From WRIS01 sp031549175 (GTDB lineage Bacteria > Actinomycetota > Coriobacteriia > Coriobacteriales > Eggerthellaceae): 42,931 bases of DNA. The position numbers and the translations under genes were made by a program. The stretch lies in NCBI GenBank assembly GCA_031549175.1, contig JAVBQH010000056.1, positions 1-42,931 on the forward strand, written 5' to 3'. Positions 24,756 through 34,090 of this stretch are shown here, one piece after another (position 1 is the stretch's first letter; every line of letters begins with the position of its first letter). The notes under the pieces were generated by a model. It was not told the DNA's origin. It ran no database searches and worked only from the letters and a program-made list of their open reading frames with translations.

Positions 24756-25808
24756 CTACACGACCACTCCTACCAGGGATTGTGCAAAATAGATCGAGAA
24801 GCCAAGCGCTGCAAGGACGCCGGATATGATCCAGAATCGGACGACGACCTTCGTCTCGCTCCACCCCTTCTTCTCGAAGTGGTGATGGAGCGGCGCCATG
24901 AGGAAAATCCGTTTTCGGGTGCGTTTGTAATAGAAGACCTGGACCATGACGGAAAGCGCCTCGATCACGAACAAGCCGCCGATGATGATGGTGCAGAACT
25001 CGGTCTTCGTAAGCACCGCCAAACAACCCAAGGCCATGCCCAGCGTAAGCGATCCGGTATCCCCCATGAAGATGTCTGCCGGATGGGCGTTGAACCACAG
25101 GAAGCCGATGCACGACCCCGCTATCGCCGCTGCGAAGATGGCCGAGTCCAGCAAGTTCGAGCGGTAGGCGATCGCGGCCATGACGATCATGACGATCATG
25201 ACCGTACCTGACGCAAGGCCGTCAAGGCCGTCGGTGAGGTTTACCGCGTTGCACATACCGACAAGCAGGATGTTCACCAGGATGAGGTACAGCCAGGGGA
25301 TTTGGATGACCGCCTCGCCGATAGGGATCTCAGTCGTGAGGATCCCCATGTCGAAGGTGTAGATAAAAGGGATTTCGAAAGTCGGGGGGATGCCGATGAG
25401 GTTGACTGCAACCAGGCAGAATATGGTGGCGATAAGGAACTGCCCGACAAGTTTCGCCTTGGGGGTAAGTCCGAGGGAGCGCTCCTTCACCACCTTCGAC
25501 GCGTCGTCGAAAAGCCCCAGGGCGGCGGTGACCACGGTGGCGGCAAGCAGCAGGAAGGTTTCGGGTGTCGGCTTTGCCACAACCAAGGCCGTGACGAGCA
25601 CGGCTATGATCATCACCACGCCGCCCATCGTAGGTGTGCCCTGTTTTGCCAGGTGGCTTTGGGGCCCGTCTGCCCTGACCTGTTGGCCGATACCGCTTGA
25701 GCGAAGCAGCCGTATCCAAAGCGGTGTAAGGATCATGGTGATCGCCGCCGCAATGATGATCCCCAGGAATACAAGGAAGGTCGGGTATTGTGCGAATGCG
25801 CTCAGCAT
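24756..25808 (-). CDS. mraY: Phospho-N-acetylmuramoyl-pentapeptide-transferase
   Basis: 350 residues, about ten membrane helices. It transfers phospho-MurNAc-pentapeptide to undecaprenyl phosphate to give lipid I. The catalytic signatures are visible: LGLFDDASK with two aspartates, AVNLTDGLDGLA, and the cytoplasmic PLHHHFEKKGWSE histidine loop. It begins one base after the murF stop codon. Confidence 0.97.
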   Translation of the reverse strand: MLSAFAQYPTFLVFLGIIIAAAITMILTPLWIRLLRSSGIGQQVRADGPQSHLAKQGTPTMGGVVMIIAVLVTALVVAKPTPETFLLLAATVVTAALGLFDDASKVVKERSLGLTPKAKLVGQFLIATIFCLVAVNLIGIPPTFEIPFIYTFDMGILTTEIPIGEAVIQIPWLYLILVNILLVGMCNAVNLTDGLDGLASGTVMIVMIVMAAIAYRSNLLDSAIFAAAIAGSCIGFLWFNAHPADIFMGDTGSLTLGMALGCLAVLTKTEFCTIIIGGLFVIEALSVMVQVFYYKRTRKRIFLMAPLHHHFEKKGWSETKVVVRFWIISGVLAALGFSIYFAQSLVGVVV

Positions 25809-25809
25809 G

Positions 25810-27291
25810 TCAGCTCACCAACCCCCCAACGACCCTTTCAAGCCCCATGAAATGCGATGCCTTGACCAAGACTGCATCCTTCGGCGTCACTGCGCAATCA
25901 AGCTCGCCGAGGATTTCGGCAACGCTGTCCAACTGCCTGACGCGGTCGGCCGGCATGCCCCCCCTCCGTGCGGCATCCGCTATATGCGAGGAAAGGTCTC
26001 CGATGCAGTAGAGGTAGTCGATGTCGAGGCCGGCGACCAGCTTGCCGATCCCCTCATGGCAGGCCTCGGCGATATCTCCGAGCTCTCCCATGTCGCCCAA
26101 GACCGCATAGCGCTCGCCTTGCACCTTGAGCGCCGAAAACGTCATCAACGAGGCGCGCATCGAGTCGGGGTTCGCGTTATAGGCGTCGTTGATCACGAGG
26201 AAGCCGTCCCTGCCCCTGAGCACCTCTTGCCGGCCGCATTCAGGGACCGTCTGCCCGAGCGCATGTACGATCGTATCGATATCCATGCCGAGCGCAGCGC
26301 CGATACTCGCAGCTGCACAGGCGTTATGAATATTGTGAAGCCCCAGCAGGGGCAAGGTGATGCTCCTTGTCTGGCCGTCGATATGCAGGTCGAAGACCGG
26401 CCTGCCCTCGGCTCCCAGACGTATCGCGTCTGCCCACGCCCCCATCCGGGCACCGGGGGAAAGCCCCTCGCCCCCTTGCAGGCCCTCGGCTGCCTGGGCG
26501 GCTGCATGCCCGCAGGCCCCATCGAAATAGACGAGCTCCACATGGCGCTCGACGAGACGGGTCGAGGTGCGTATGAACTCAGTATAGCCGTCGTCAAGGT
26601 TCAGGAAGGCCTTGCCTATCCCGTCAGGCAATGCTTCCATCAACTCGGCCTTGGCGGCTGCCACGTTTTCCCGGTTGCCTAAAAGCTCGATATGGCCGTC
26701 GCCGATGTTGGTGATCAAGCCCATGTCGGGTTTGACGAAATCACAAAGTTCCGTTATCTGCCCCTTGCCGCGCATGCCCATCTCGACGACGATGACCTCG
26801 GTATCAGGGTCGGCCGTCAAAAGGGTCTTCGGGACGCCCAGCTCATTGTTTTGGCTGCCCTCGGTTGCAACGACGGAAAAAGAAGCCTGCAACACATCGC
26901 GGACAAGGTTCTTGGTGGTGGTCTTGCCTGACGAGCCGGTCAGCCCGACGACGTGGCAACCCAGTCTTTTGCGCCAGGCCCCGGCGAGGTCGGTCAGGGC
27001 GGCCGTCGTATTCGGGACCTCGATGACAGCCGCGCCCATCTCACGGGCAAGGAGGCATGTTTCCTCATCCGGCTTATCCATGACCAGGGCGATAATGGCG
27101 CCTGCCTTCAAGGTGTCGCCGACGAAGCTGTGGCCGTCGACCCTCTCACCCGGCAAGGCCACATACACGTCGCCTTCTTTGACCTCTCGCGAATTCCAGG
27201 TGATCCCACAGGCGAGCCTGCTCGCGTCTATAGGTTCGACCAGCGTGATGCCGCCGGTATATTCGCAGATCTGCTTCGAGTTTAGCCGCAT
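25810..27291 (-). CDS. murF: UDP-N-acetylmuramoyl-tripeptide--D-alanyl-D-alanine ligase
   Basis: 493 residues. It completes the pentapeptide precursor by adding D-Ala-D-Ala. ATP loop TGSSGKTTTK (118-127), then EMGMRGKGQI and NIGDGHIELLG, and the C-terminal INDAYNANPDSMRASL motif are intact. The central domain has a Gly/Ala-rich insert (about 255-280) before the GLHNIHNACAAAS motif. It overlaps murE by 10 nt. Confidence 0.96.
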   Translation of the reverse strand: MRLNSKQICEYTGGITLVEPIDASRLACGITWNSREVKEGDVYVALPGERVDGHSFVGDTLKAGAIIALVMDKPDEETCLLAREMGAAVIEVPNTTAALTDLAGAWRKRLGCHVVGLTGSSGKTTTKNLVRDVLQASFSVVATEGSQNNELGVPKTLLTADPDTEVIVVEMGMRGKGQITELCDFVKPDMGLITNIGDGHIELLGNRENVAAAKAELMEALPDGIGKAFLNLDDGYTEFIRTSTRLVERHVELVYFDGACGHAAAQAAEGLQGGEGLSPGARMGAWADAIRLGAEGRPVFDLHIDGQTRSITLPLLGLHNIHNACAAASIGAALGMDIDTIVHALGQTVPECGRQEVLRGRDGFLVINDAYNANPDSMRASLMTFSALKVQGERYAVLGDMGELGDIAEACHEGIGKLVAGLDIDYLYCIGDLSSHIADAARRGGMPADRVRQLDSVAEILGELDCAVTPKDAVLVKASHFMGLERVVGGLVS

Positions 27292-28787
27292 TCTTTGTCC
27301 ATTCCGCCTATCCGAGGGTCTGATACCAGCTCTTCGGCGGCGACCTTCAAGTCGTCGAACGGCAGAACTTTATCACCGATGAGCTGGTAGTCCTCATGCC
27401 CTTTTCCGGCAATGAGGATCGAGTCGCCCGGTTCGGAACGGGCAATGGCGGTCGCTATGGCACTGCGCCTATCAGGCACGACCTCATAACGCCCCTCTGC
27501 ACCCTTCAAACCGGGGAGAATATCGTCAATGATGGCACAAGGATCCTCGTTGCGAGGATTGTCCGAAGTCACCACAGCATAATCCGCTTGCAATGCAGCA
27601 CGTCCCATGATGGAGCGCTTGGCGGTGTCGCGATTGCCTCCGCAGCCGAACACCACGAGCGTCTTGCCTTTCGTCAAGGCGCGCACTGCCGCAATGGCCT
27701 TTTCGAGCGCATCGGGCGTATGCGCGTAGTCGACGTAGACGGTACGGCCGCCGTCGTCTGCAACCTGCACCCGCTCGAGCCTGCCGGGAATAGGAGGCGT
27801 CTCGCTGAGGGCTGCGACTATGTCTTCCGTGTCGATGCCCAACTGCATGCAGATGCCGAAGACGCCCATGATGTTCTGCACGTTGAATTTCCCGACGAGG
27901 GGGTAGCTGAACCCGACGTGGTCTCCCCGCACATCAAGCACGAGCTTCGTCTCGCTTGGGGAATAGTCGAGCTCGAGGGGGTGTATTTGGGCAGAGGCGT
28001 CGAACCCCGTCGTGATGATGCTGTCTTCGGCCAATGAGCATCGCTTGAGGAGCTCCTTGCCCCAGGGGTCGTCAATGCATATGACGCGCCGGGCAGGATA
28101 CTCGTCTGAGAACAAACGCGCCTTCGCCTCGAAGTATGCCTCGAAGGTATGGTGGTAGTCGAGGTGGTCTTGCGTGAGGTTGGTAAAGCAGGTGACGGCG
28201 AAGCGGGTCCCCCAGGTGCGTTCGAGGTCGAGCGCGTGGGAGCTTACCTCCATGGCGACCACGTCGCAGCGTTCTTCGCGCATAAGCGCGAAAAGCCCCT
28301 GAAGGTCAGGGGATTCCGGTGTAGTATGCTCTGTCTTCGCGCGCTTCCCGCCTATATGGACCCCGACGGTGCCGATAAGGCCCGCACGTTTCTGGGCATG
28401 GGTCACAACCTGCTCTACAAGATAGGTGGTGGTTGTCTTGCCGTTCGTTCCCGTGATCCCCACCAGGTCGAAGGATTCGGACGGATGCCCATAGAATTCG
28501 GCTGATGCCAAGGCCATGGCCTTGCGGGTGTCCTTGACCACGACTTCGCAGATATCGCTTGCATCGGCCAGGTACACCTTCCGCTCCACCACGAGGACGC
28601 TTGCCCCCCGGTCGATCGCGTCTTGCGCGAAGCTGTGGCCGTCGACGTTCATGCCGACGATGCAGAAGAAGATGTCGCCGGGACACACCGCGTCGCTTCG
28701 ATAGGCGATGCCCGACACTTCCTCGTCCTCATTCCCAAGAATGGTGCAATCTATGTTTTTGAACAGGTCTTTACATGTCTTACCCAT
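27282..28787 (-). CDS. murE: UDP-MurNAc-L-Ala-D-Glu:meso-diaminopimelate ligase
   Basis: 501 residues. It adds the third amino acid of the stem peptide. ATP loop GTNGKTTT is at 113-120, and the lysine that is normally carbamylated is probably K222 in AKARLF. The specificity motif is DNPR (409-412), the form found in enzymes that add meso-diaminopimelate instead of L-Lys, so this organism should have DAP-type peptidoglycan. The frame is open to 28829, but the ATG at 28787 has GAGG 5 nt upstream and clears the ftsI stop codon. Confidence 0.96.
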   Translation of the reverse strand: MGKTCKDLFKNIDCTILGNEDEEVSGIAYRSDAVCPGDIFFCIVGMNVDGHSFAQDAIDRGASVLVVERKVYLADASDICEVVVKDTRKAMALASAEFYGHPSESFDLVGITGTNGKTTTTYLVEQVVTHAQKRAGLIGTVGVHIGGKRAKTEHTTPESPDLQGLFALMREERCDVVAMEVSSHALDLERTWGTRFAVTCFTNLTQDHLDYHHTFEAYFEAKARLFSDEYPARRVICIDDPWGKELLKRCSLAEDSIITTGFDASAQIHPLELDYSPSETKLVLDVRGDHVGFSYPLVGKFNVQNIMGVFGICMQLGIDTEDIVAALSETPPIPGRLERVQVADDGGRTVYVDYAHTPDALEKAIAAVRALTKGKTLVVFGCGGNRDTAKRSIMGRAALQADYAVVTSDNPRNEDPCAIIDDILPGLKGAEGRYEVVPDRRSAIATAIARSEPGDSILIAGKGHEDYQLIGDKVLPFDDLKVAAEELVSDPRIGGMDKECG

Positions 28788-28794
28788 GGTAACC

Positions 28795-30534
28795 TCAGCT
28801 TGGCATAATCTTATAGCGTTCAATTGCATATGCCATTATATCCTTAAACGTGGCTGTAACCTTTCGGTCCCCGGGAACCTCGGTTGCGCCCACAAAACAA
28901 ACCAATTGGGAATCGGAGTGCGGCAGATAGCCGATAAAAGATATGTTGTAGACGCCTTCTTTGTAGCCGCCCTCTTCTTTGGCGATCTCCGCAGTGCCGG
29001 TCTTTCCTGCCACCGAATAGCCGTCGATCGCCGCATCTGTCGCGGTTCCCTGCACGACGACGGTCTCAAGCATGCTCGTCATGGTCTCGATAGCCGCTTT
29101 GTTTTCTATGACCTGCTCGGTCGGGTACTCAGCCTTTTCGTCGGTCTGGGGTTTCTCCAATAGGAAATGGGGCGTCGTCTCGACCCCGTTGTTTGCAAGG
29201 GCGCCGTAGAAGCGGACCATCTGGAGGGGCGTCACGGAGACGCCTTGGCCGAAGGATACGTTGTACGCTTGGATCAAGGACCAGTTCTTCTGGTTGAGCA
29301 GGTAGCCTCCCGCTTCACCCGGGTAGTCGACGCCCGTCGGCTCATTGAGGTTGTAGCCTAATATCTTTTCGTACAGCTGGGGGAATCCGAGCTTTTCCGT
29401 CGAAAGGGACATGCCGACATTCGAGCTTTGGTCAAGGATCTGGCGAAGCGTCATGGTCTGGTCGCCCCGGTCGTGGGCATCGGACACGTAGTACTCGTCC
29501 GCAGGCAGGTACGCAGGGCAGTACAGGGTGTCCTCCGGCTTCATGACCCCCGCCTCAAGGATGGCCATCATCGACACCGCCTTGAAGATCGATCCGGGTT
29601 CGAAGGCCGTGGAGATGCTTTTGAGGTCGGTGGCCCCTTCCTCGACCTTGCTTGTATCCGATGGGTTGAAATAAGGCAGCGACGCGCAGGCGAGTATCTC
29701 GCCGGTCCCCGCATCCATGATGACGGAGTTCCCTCCCTTTCCACCGATGTCGCTCACCCCTTGAGCCAGGCGGGCCTCAAGGTATTCCTGCATGCCGACG
29801 TCAAGCGAGATGATGATATCCTGACCGTTCACGGCAGGTGTCTCCTGATGGACGCCGCCTGGTATGGGGATGCCGCCCACACCGCGTTCGACCACAAGGG
29901 TGCCGGGGCTCCCTTTCAGGATGTCGTCGTAGTACAGCTCGAGGCCGGATATGCCTTCGCCGTCAATGTTGACGAACCCTATGACCTGCCCCCCGATTTG
30001 ATTGTTCGGGTATACGCGTTTTATGTCGTTTATGAAATAGACCCCGTCGAGGGCGAGCTCCTTCACCTTGTTCGCGACCTCGACATCGGCCTTCCTCTTT
30101 ATGTAGACGAAGCTGATATCTTTTTGGGAAAGCTTCTCCTGATAATCGCTTACCTCGCCGCCCAGTGCCGCGGCCAGCTGCTTTGCCTCCCCCGTGACAT
30201 CCGTCACCTCGTAAGGGTTGACGTAAATGGTGGTCGCATCGACGCTCGTAGCAAGGACCTCGCCGTTGCGGTCATAGATGGTCCCCCTTCGAGCAGAGGT
30301 CTCGATGTTCGCGGTACGCGCCTCCTGGGCCTGGGCGGAGTACTCGCCGGCAACAAACACCTGCAGATAGAGAAGGCGCAGCAGGAACAGTGCCGCCAAG
30401 GCGAAGAATACCAGGATGACGATGAAGGCCCGGCTCGACCCATCAACGACCTGCGTGCCTGATGGCGATGCGGCCGCGCGTCGGCGTGTGCTCGGGCTCT
30501 CAGAGCCGCCAGACCTATGACCCCGCGCTGCCAT
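28795..30534 (-). CDS. ftsI: Septal penicillin-binding protein 3 (FtsI, D,D-transpeptidase)
   Basis: 579 residues. A basic N-terminal tail is followed by a membrane anchor (about 35-60). The dimerisation domain begins RRGTIYDRNGEVLATS (83-98). The transpeptidase domain carries all three active-site motifs: SIFK (315-318), SSN (370-372) and KTGT (511-514). It cross-links new septal peptidoglycan together with FtsW. No C-terminal PASTA domain is present. It starts 7 nt after the ftsL-like gene. Confidence 0.95.
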   Translation of the reverse strand: MAARGHRSGGSESPSTRRRAAASPSGTQVVDGSSRAFIVILVFFALAALFLLRLLYLQVFVAGEYSAQAQEARTANIETSARRGTIYDRNGEVLATSVDATTIYVNPYEVTDVTGEAKQLAAALGGEVSDYQEKLSQKDISFVYIKRKADVEVANKVKELALDGVYFINDIKRVYPNNQIGGQVIGFVNIDGEGISGLELYYDDILKGSPGTLVVERGVGGIPIPGGVHQETPAVNGQDIIISLDVGMQEYLEARLAQGVSDIGGKGGNSVIMDAGTGEILACASLPYFNPSDTSKVEEGATDLKSISTAFEPGSIFKAVSMMAILEAGVMKPEDTLYCPAYLPADEYYVSDAHDRGDQTMTLRQILDQSSNVGMSLSTEKLGFPQLYEKILGYNLNEPTGVDYPGEAGGYLLNQKNWSLIQAYNVSFGQGVSVTPLQMVRFYGALANNGVETTPHFLLEKPQTDEKAEYPTEQVIENKAAIETMTSMLETVVVQGTATDAAIDGYSVAGKTGTAEIAKEEGGYKEGVYNISFIGYLPHSDSQLVCFVGATEVPGDRKVTATFKDIMAYAIERYKIMPS

Positions 30535-30541
30535 GTGCAGC

Positions 30542-31003
30542 TTACCCTTGGGTCGCAGCCGCTAGACTCATTGAGAGGGAAAGGTTGCCCTGTTCATCCG
30601 TGATGACGACATCCTTGGGCAGGGTTATGACGCTCGCATCCGTCGCGGCGGCCATCTTGAGCTTGGATGCCTCAAGCCTGATGTTGCTCGGATTGGAGAG
30701 GTAGCTCTCCCGTACTTCGAGGCTGTTGCCGGCAGACCTGGCTGCCTCGATTTCTGTTGAGATCTCCTGCGATGACAAGGCCGTGGTCACGGTTGCCGAG
30801 GCAAGCCCGATGCGGACGAAGCCAAGCAAGGCGAAGACGACCAGTATGACGGCAAAGACCTTTGCCAAGAATATCACGGAGGATGGCAGGGTGTTTTGTG
30901 CTTGCCCGGCACCACGGCCAGGTACCACGCGGATGCGCGGCTCGAATTGCTGCGGGGCGCGTTCAGCTGAACGGTATTGATATGCTGGGGCTGCACCGGC
31001 CAT
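30542..31003 (-). CDS. FtsL-like septum protein
   Basis: 153 residues. One membrane helix (about 45-66, FLAKVFAVILVVFALLGFVR) follows a cytoplasmic tail of about 40 residues. The extracytoplasmic part has a heptad-like stretch (TALSSQEISTEIEAARSAGN) and ends in a conserved-looking short domain. Sequence similarity to FtsL is low, as usual, so the call rests on size, topology and position between rsmH and ftsI. A TTG at 31009 could open the frame, but the ATG at 31003 has AAGGAGG at good spacing. Confidence 0.75.
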   Translation of the reverse strand: MAGAAPAYQYRSAERAPQQFEPRIRVVPGRGAGQAQNTLPSSVIFLAKVFAVILVVFALLGFVRIGLASATVTTALSSQEISTEIEAARSAGNSLEVRESYLSNPSNIRLEASKLKMAAATDASVITLPKDVVITDEQGNLSLSMSLAAATQG

Positions 31004-31068
31004 GACCAACCTCCTTTTCCTAGATTATGTGATGGTCAACTACGTTCGTATCATTCAAAGACGAGGCG

Positions 31069-32037
31069 CTATCCGAGCTTCCGTGCGACTCGCAGTTTCG
31101 CGCTGCGTGCACGCGCATTGCGCTCGACCTCTTCAGTGGACGGCAAAACGGGTTTACGTGTGACGGTTTCGAGTATCGGCTTTTTACCACATACACATAT
31201 AGGCAAGTCGGGTGGGCAACTGCAGGGATCCGCAAACGTATGGAACAGGTCTTTCACGATCCTGTCCTCAAGAGAATGGTAGCTGATCACCGCAATGACG
31301 CCGCCCGGGTTCAACCAACGTATGGCCGCGTCAAGTCCTTGCCGCAAGACGCCAAGCTCGGAATTGACCTCGATCCTCAAGGCCTGGAAGCTGCGTTTGG
31401 CGGGGTGCCCGCCTGCGCGCCGTGCCGAAGCCGGGATGGCTGCCTTAATGATCTCGACCAGCTCCCCGCTTGTTTCGATCGGCTTTTCCTTGCGTGCCCG
31501 TACGATGAAGTCGGCAATACGGCTTGCCCACTTCTCGTCTGAGTAGTCACGGATGATCCGAGTGAGATCAGCTGCATTATAGGTGTTGACGATCTCTGCT
31601 GCGTTTTTGGTGTGTTTGCCCGGATCCATCCGCATATCAAGGGGGCCGTCTTCCTTAAAGGAGAAGCCACGGGATATCGTATCGATCTGCATGGAAGAAA
31701 CGCCCAGGTCGAACAGTATTGCATCGATACCTGGGATTTCTGCCTGCAGTAACAAGCCATCCAAATCCCCGAAATTACCGCGGAGCAGTTTGAGCTGGGG
31801 CCGGGTTTCGTCGGGCAAGGCCTCGAGACGCTGCCTTGCCGCGGCTAAGGCGATCTCGTCTTGGTCGATACCGACGAGTAGGCCTTCCCTCCCCAGCTGC
31901 TTTGCTGCTTCAATAGAATGTCCTGCGCCGCCGAGCGTTGCGTCCACGAATATATGCTGTGTTTCAAGGTGTAGGTATTCGAGGCACTCGGCGAGCAGAA
32001 CCGGTGTATGCCGATATTCACTTGTCATCGCGCTCAC
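31069..32037 (-). CDS. rsmH: 16S rRNA (cytosine(1402)-N4)-methyltransferase
   Basis: 322 residues from a GTG at 32037. An ATG three codons later (32028) is equally possible, and neither has a strong ribosome binding site. It methylates N4 of C1402 in the decoding centre. HTPVLLAECLEYL opens the protein, and the SAM loop is FVDATLGGAGHS. FDLGVSSMQID, GFSFKEDGPLDMRM and the C-terminal FQALRIEVNSEL and ISYHSLEDRIVK motifs are intact. It follows mraZ by 9 nt. Confidence 0.95.
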   Translation of the reverse strand: MSAMTSEYRHTPVLLAECLEYLHLETQHIFVDATLGGAGHSIEAAKQLGREGLLVGIDQDEIALAAARQRLEALPDETRPQLKLLRGNFGDLDGLLLQAEIPGIDAILFDLGVSSMQIDTISRGFSFKEDGPLDMRMDPGKHTKNAAEIVNTYNAADLTRIIRDYSDEKWASRIADFIVRARKEKPIETSGELVEIIKAAIPASARRAGGHPAKRSFQALRIEVNSELGVLRQGLDAAIRWLNPGGVIAVISYHSLEDRIVKDLFHTFADPCSCPPDLPICVCGKKPILETVTRKPVLPSTEEVERNARARSAKLRVARKLG

Positions 32038-32046
32038 GTCTTGGGA

Positions 32047-32475
32047 TTAGTCCTCGAACAGCGAATCAAGGTCCACTGTTGCACAGAAGTCATCCCAACG
32101 CTTTGCGTCCCAAACCTCGAAGTGGTCGGTGTCTCCGACGAGGACCACTTCCTTGTCAAGCAAGGCTGCTTCCCGCTGCGATGCAGAAATACCAAGACGG
32201 CCGGAGTTGTCTAACTCGACCGGCTTCACACGCGAGTTCAGCAGTTTACGCTGGGCCACATGCTTTGAGCTGCTTGACTTGAAGCCACCGTCCTTCTCAA
32301 AAAGAGAGCTGACCCAAGCGCTGAAGCCTTCAGGCTCGAACACATAGAGGCACTCCCCCTTGGGAGAAATGGTGACCATGAGGTGCTTTGAAAGAGCCTT
32401 CCGAAAATCAGAAGGAAGGGACAGGCGTCCTTTGGCATCCAGCTTGTGACGATACTCGCCGACAAGATCCGCCAT
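32047..32475 (-). CDS. mraZ: Transcriptional regulator MraZ
   Basis: 142 residues with two AbrB/SpoVT-type swapped-hairpin domains. Each carries the family's DxxGRxxxP-like core: LDAKGRLSLPSDFR (12-25) and LDNSGRLGISASQR (88-101). MraZ forms a ring that binds short direct repeats and represses its own cluster. AGGAGG lies 7 nt before the ATG. It is the first gene of the division and wall cluster and controls a promoter with two matching boxes. Confidence 0.96.
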   Translation of the reverse strand: MADLVGEYRHKLDAKGRLSLPSDFRKALSKHLMVTISPKGECLYVFEPEGFSAWVSSLFEKDGGFKSSSSKHVAQRKLLNSRVKPVELDNSGRLGISASQREAALLDKEVVLVGDTDHFEVWDAKRWDDFCATVDLDSLFED

Positions 32476-32517
32476 AGATATCCCTCCTCATTTCTCCTTG
32501 CTCTTCCAATTCATGGT

Positions 32518-32546
32518 ATTTTATCCCACTTTGTCCCACTTCGCAA
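32518..32546 (-). promoter_or_regulatory. mraZ promoter with two MraZ boxes in its spacer
   Basis: On the minus strand the -35 is TTGCGA (32546-32541) and the -10 is TAAAAT (32523-32518), 17 bp apart. The whole spacer consists of AGTGGGA-CAA-AGTGGGA, two direct repeats with a 10-bp period at 32540-32534 and 32530-32524. MraZ of E. coli and other bacteria binds TGGG-containing repeats with this spacing, so the site fits autorepression by blocking RNA polymerase. The start of transcription would be near 32511. Confidence 0.75.
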
Positions 32547-32769
32547 CACAATATGGGAAATTGTTCCCCCCGAATGCCCTTTTGCACCCCTTTCCACGCA
32601 TGATCACAGCAGAAAACAGGTCGGAATCAACAAGATGTTGTGTCTGTCTGCAAGCAGCATCAAGATGTGGGAGGATAAAGATGTGGAGGAAAGTGGGAGG
32701 GAAGATGGAGCAAAGGGGGCGAAACCTCCCCTCCACTTCGAATAGCACAGGGGAATTGCCAAGGCCATA

Positions 32770-32865
32770 CGGCCGTCCTGCCCGGCTGACGAGTCGGATT
32801 CAGGGTGTGGCGGTGTTTTCGGGGCCGGGGGCAAAGCGAGGCTTGGGCATCAGGCAGGACGGCCG
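32770..32865. repeat. 13-bp inverted repeat upstream of the division cluster
   Basis: CGGCCGTCCTGCC (32770-32782) and GGCAGGACGGCCG (32853-32865) are perfect complements 70 nt apart. The 426-bp stretch from 32476 to 32901 holds no gene that can be supported. Besides the mraZ promoter it holds this repeat and a purine-rich segment on the plus strand (about 32660-32730). With no T-run it is not a typical terminator; it may fold in the RNA that follows the UPF0104 gene. Confidence 0.4.
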
Positions 32866-32901
32866 GGGCTGTCCCCGTGCCCTCTGGCCCCCAAGGCAGC
32901 C

Positions 32902-34032
32902 TTATCGTTGCGGGGGTTTTTCCTGGATGCTCTCGGCCAGCTCTTCCTCAAGTTTCTTCGCAGGAGGATCGTTGAGCTGTGGAGGGGCCTTCTTCCCCAC
33001 CTTGGCATCTGTCCCGCCTTTTCCCTTCTTTTCCCGCTTGAAGGTCTTGGTGCGCTGGATAAGCACCGCGCCGATAAGGAAGGGCATCCAAAAGACCAGG
33101 CTGCGGTACACCAATGCGACCGCCATGGCAGTGGCGCTGTTGATGCCGTAGGACGAGAACAATACGAGGACCGCCGCCTCCACGACGCCGACGCCTTGCG
33201 GGGTGATGGATATCATCGCGAACAGGGTGGCGATCACGTAGCCGCAAATCAAAGCCTGGGGCTCATAGATACCGAAGCTGACCCCCACCAGGCAAAAACA
33301 GCCAAGCTCGCAGGTGCTCGCTATGATGGAGCAGCCGAGGACCTTCAAGGTCGACCGCGGGTTCTTCAAGATCAGGCCGGCGGCCTCACCGAAGGAGATG
33401 ACGATTTTCTCAACCCAGGGCTTCAAGGGGTCGCGCTTGAACCTGACCATCACGCGGTTGACCAAGCCTTCAATCGGCCGGAGGAGTTTCATCAGCTTCA
33501 TCGGGCGTTTATGCCCAAGCGCCAGGATCCCTATCATGATGCACACCATCAGCACGACGAAGAGGCCTAAGAGGAACCATACGGGATCCAAGGTGCCGGC
33601 AATGGCCAGGACGCCGAAGGCGATCAGCATGATCACGACAAACCCTGATTCGATGCTGATCTGCATGAGCAAAGCCGCAGACGTCGCCTTTCCCGTAGAT
33701 ATCCCACGTCGGTGGGCGTCGTCGACCACCAAGGCCATGCCCGCCGTATTAAGGGAGGGGGCGATCGTGTTCATGAAGAAGGTCCCGAACACCAAGGGCA
33801 GGGTCGAGCGCGCCGGCATGCTCTCCTCGACGGCGGCGAATGCGAACTTATAGGAAAAGCTTTGGGCAAAGTACTTGCAGAGCTGCGTTGCGATGGCTGC
33901 GATCAGGGGGACGAGGGCTCCCTGCTTCATGGTTTCAACCATTTCGACAAGTTGATCGCCTCTGAAAAGCACGAATGCTAAAACAATGACGATGATCACA
34001 CCTGCCGCAAGCTTTTGGAAGCTGAATTTCAC
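32902..34032 (-). CDS. Multi-pass membrane protein, LPG-synthase transmembrane region/UPF0104 family
   Basis: 376 residues from a GTG at 34032, chosen because it has GGGG upstream and avoids running into xerD. About eight membrane helices are followed by a charged cytoplasmic tail rich in Lys, Glu and Pro. The segments GTFFMNTIAPSLNTAGMAL and ITPQGVGVVEAAVLVLFSSY are characteristic of the family, which includes the flippase half of MprF and AglD-type proteins. No aminoacyl-transferase domain is attached, so lysine transfer is not expected. The lipid or glycan it handles is unknown. It is the last gene of the pyrG-xerD side and points toward mraZ. Confidence 0.8.
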   Translation of the reverse strand: MKFSFQKLAAGVIIVIVLAFVLFRGDQLVEMVETMKQGALVPLIAAIATQLCKYFAQSFSYKFAFAAVEESMPARSTLPLVFGTFFMNTIAPSLNTAGMALVVDDAHRRGISTGKATSAALLMQISIESGFVVIMLIAFGVLAIAGTLDPVWFLLGLFVVLMVCIMIGILALGHKRPMKLMKLLRPIEGLVNRVMVRFKRDPLKPWVEKIVISFGEAAGLILKNPRSTLKVLGCSIIASTCELGCFCLVGVSFGIYEPQALICGYVIATLFAMISITPQGVGVVEAAVLVLFSSYGINSATAMAVALVYRSLVFWMPFLIGAVLIQRTKTFKREKKGKGGTDAKVGKKAPPQLNDPPAKKLEEELAESIQEKPPQR

Positions 34033-34090
34033 ATTACCCCGTTCAATTTTTGCCTTAAGGCATAATACACCAGAAAAGAGAAGGCCAGAC

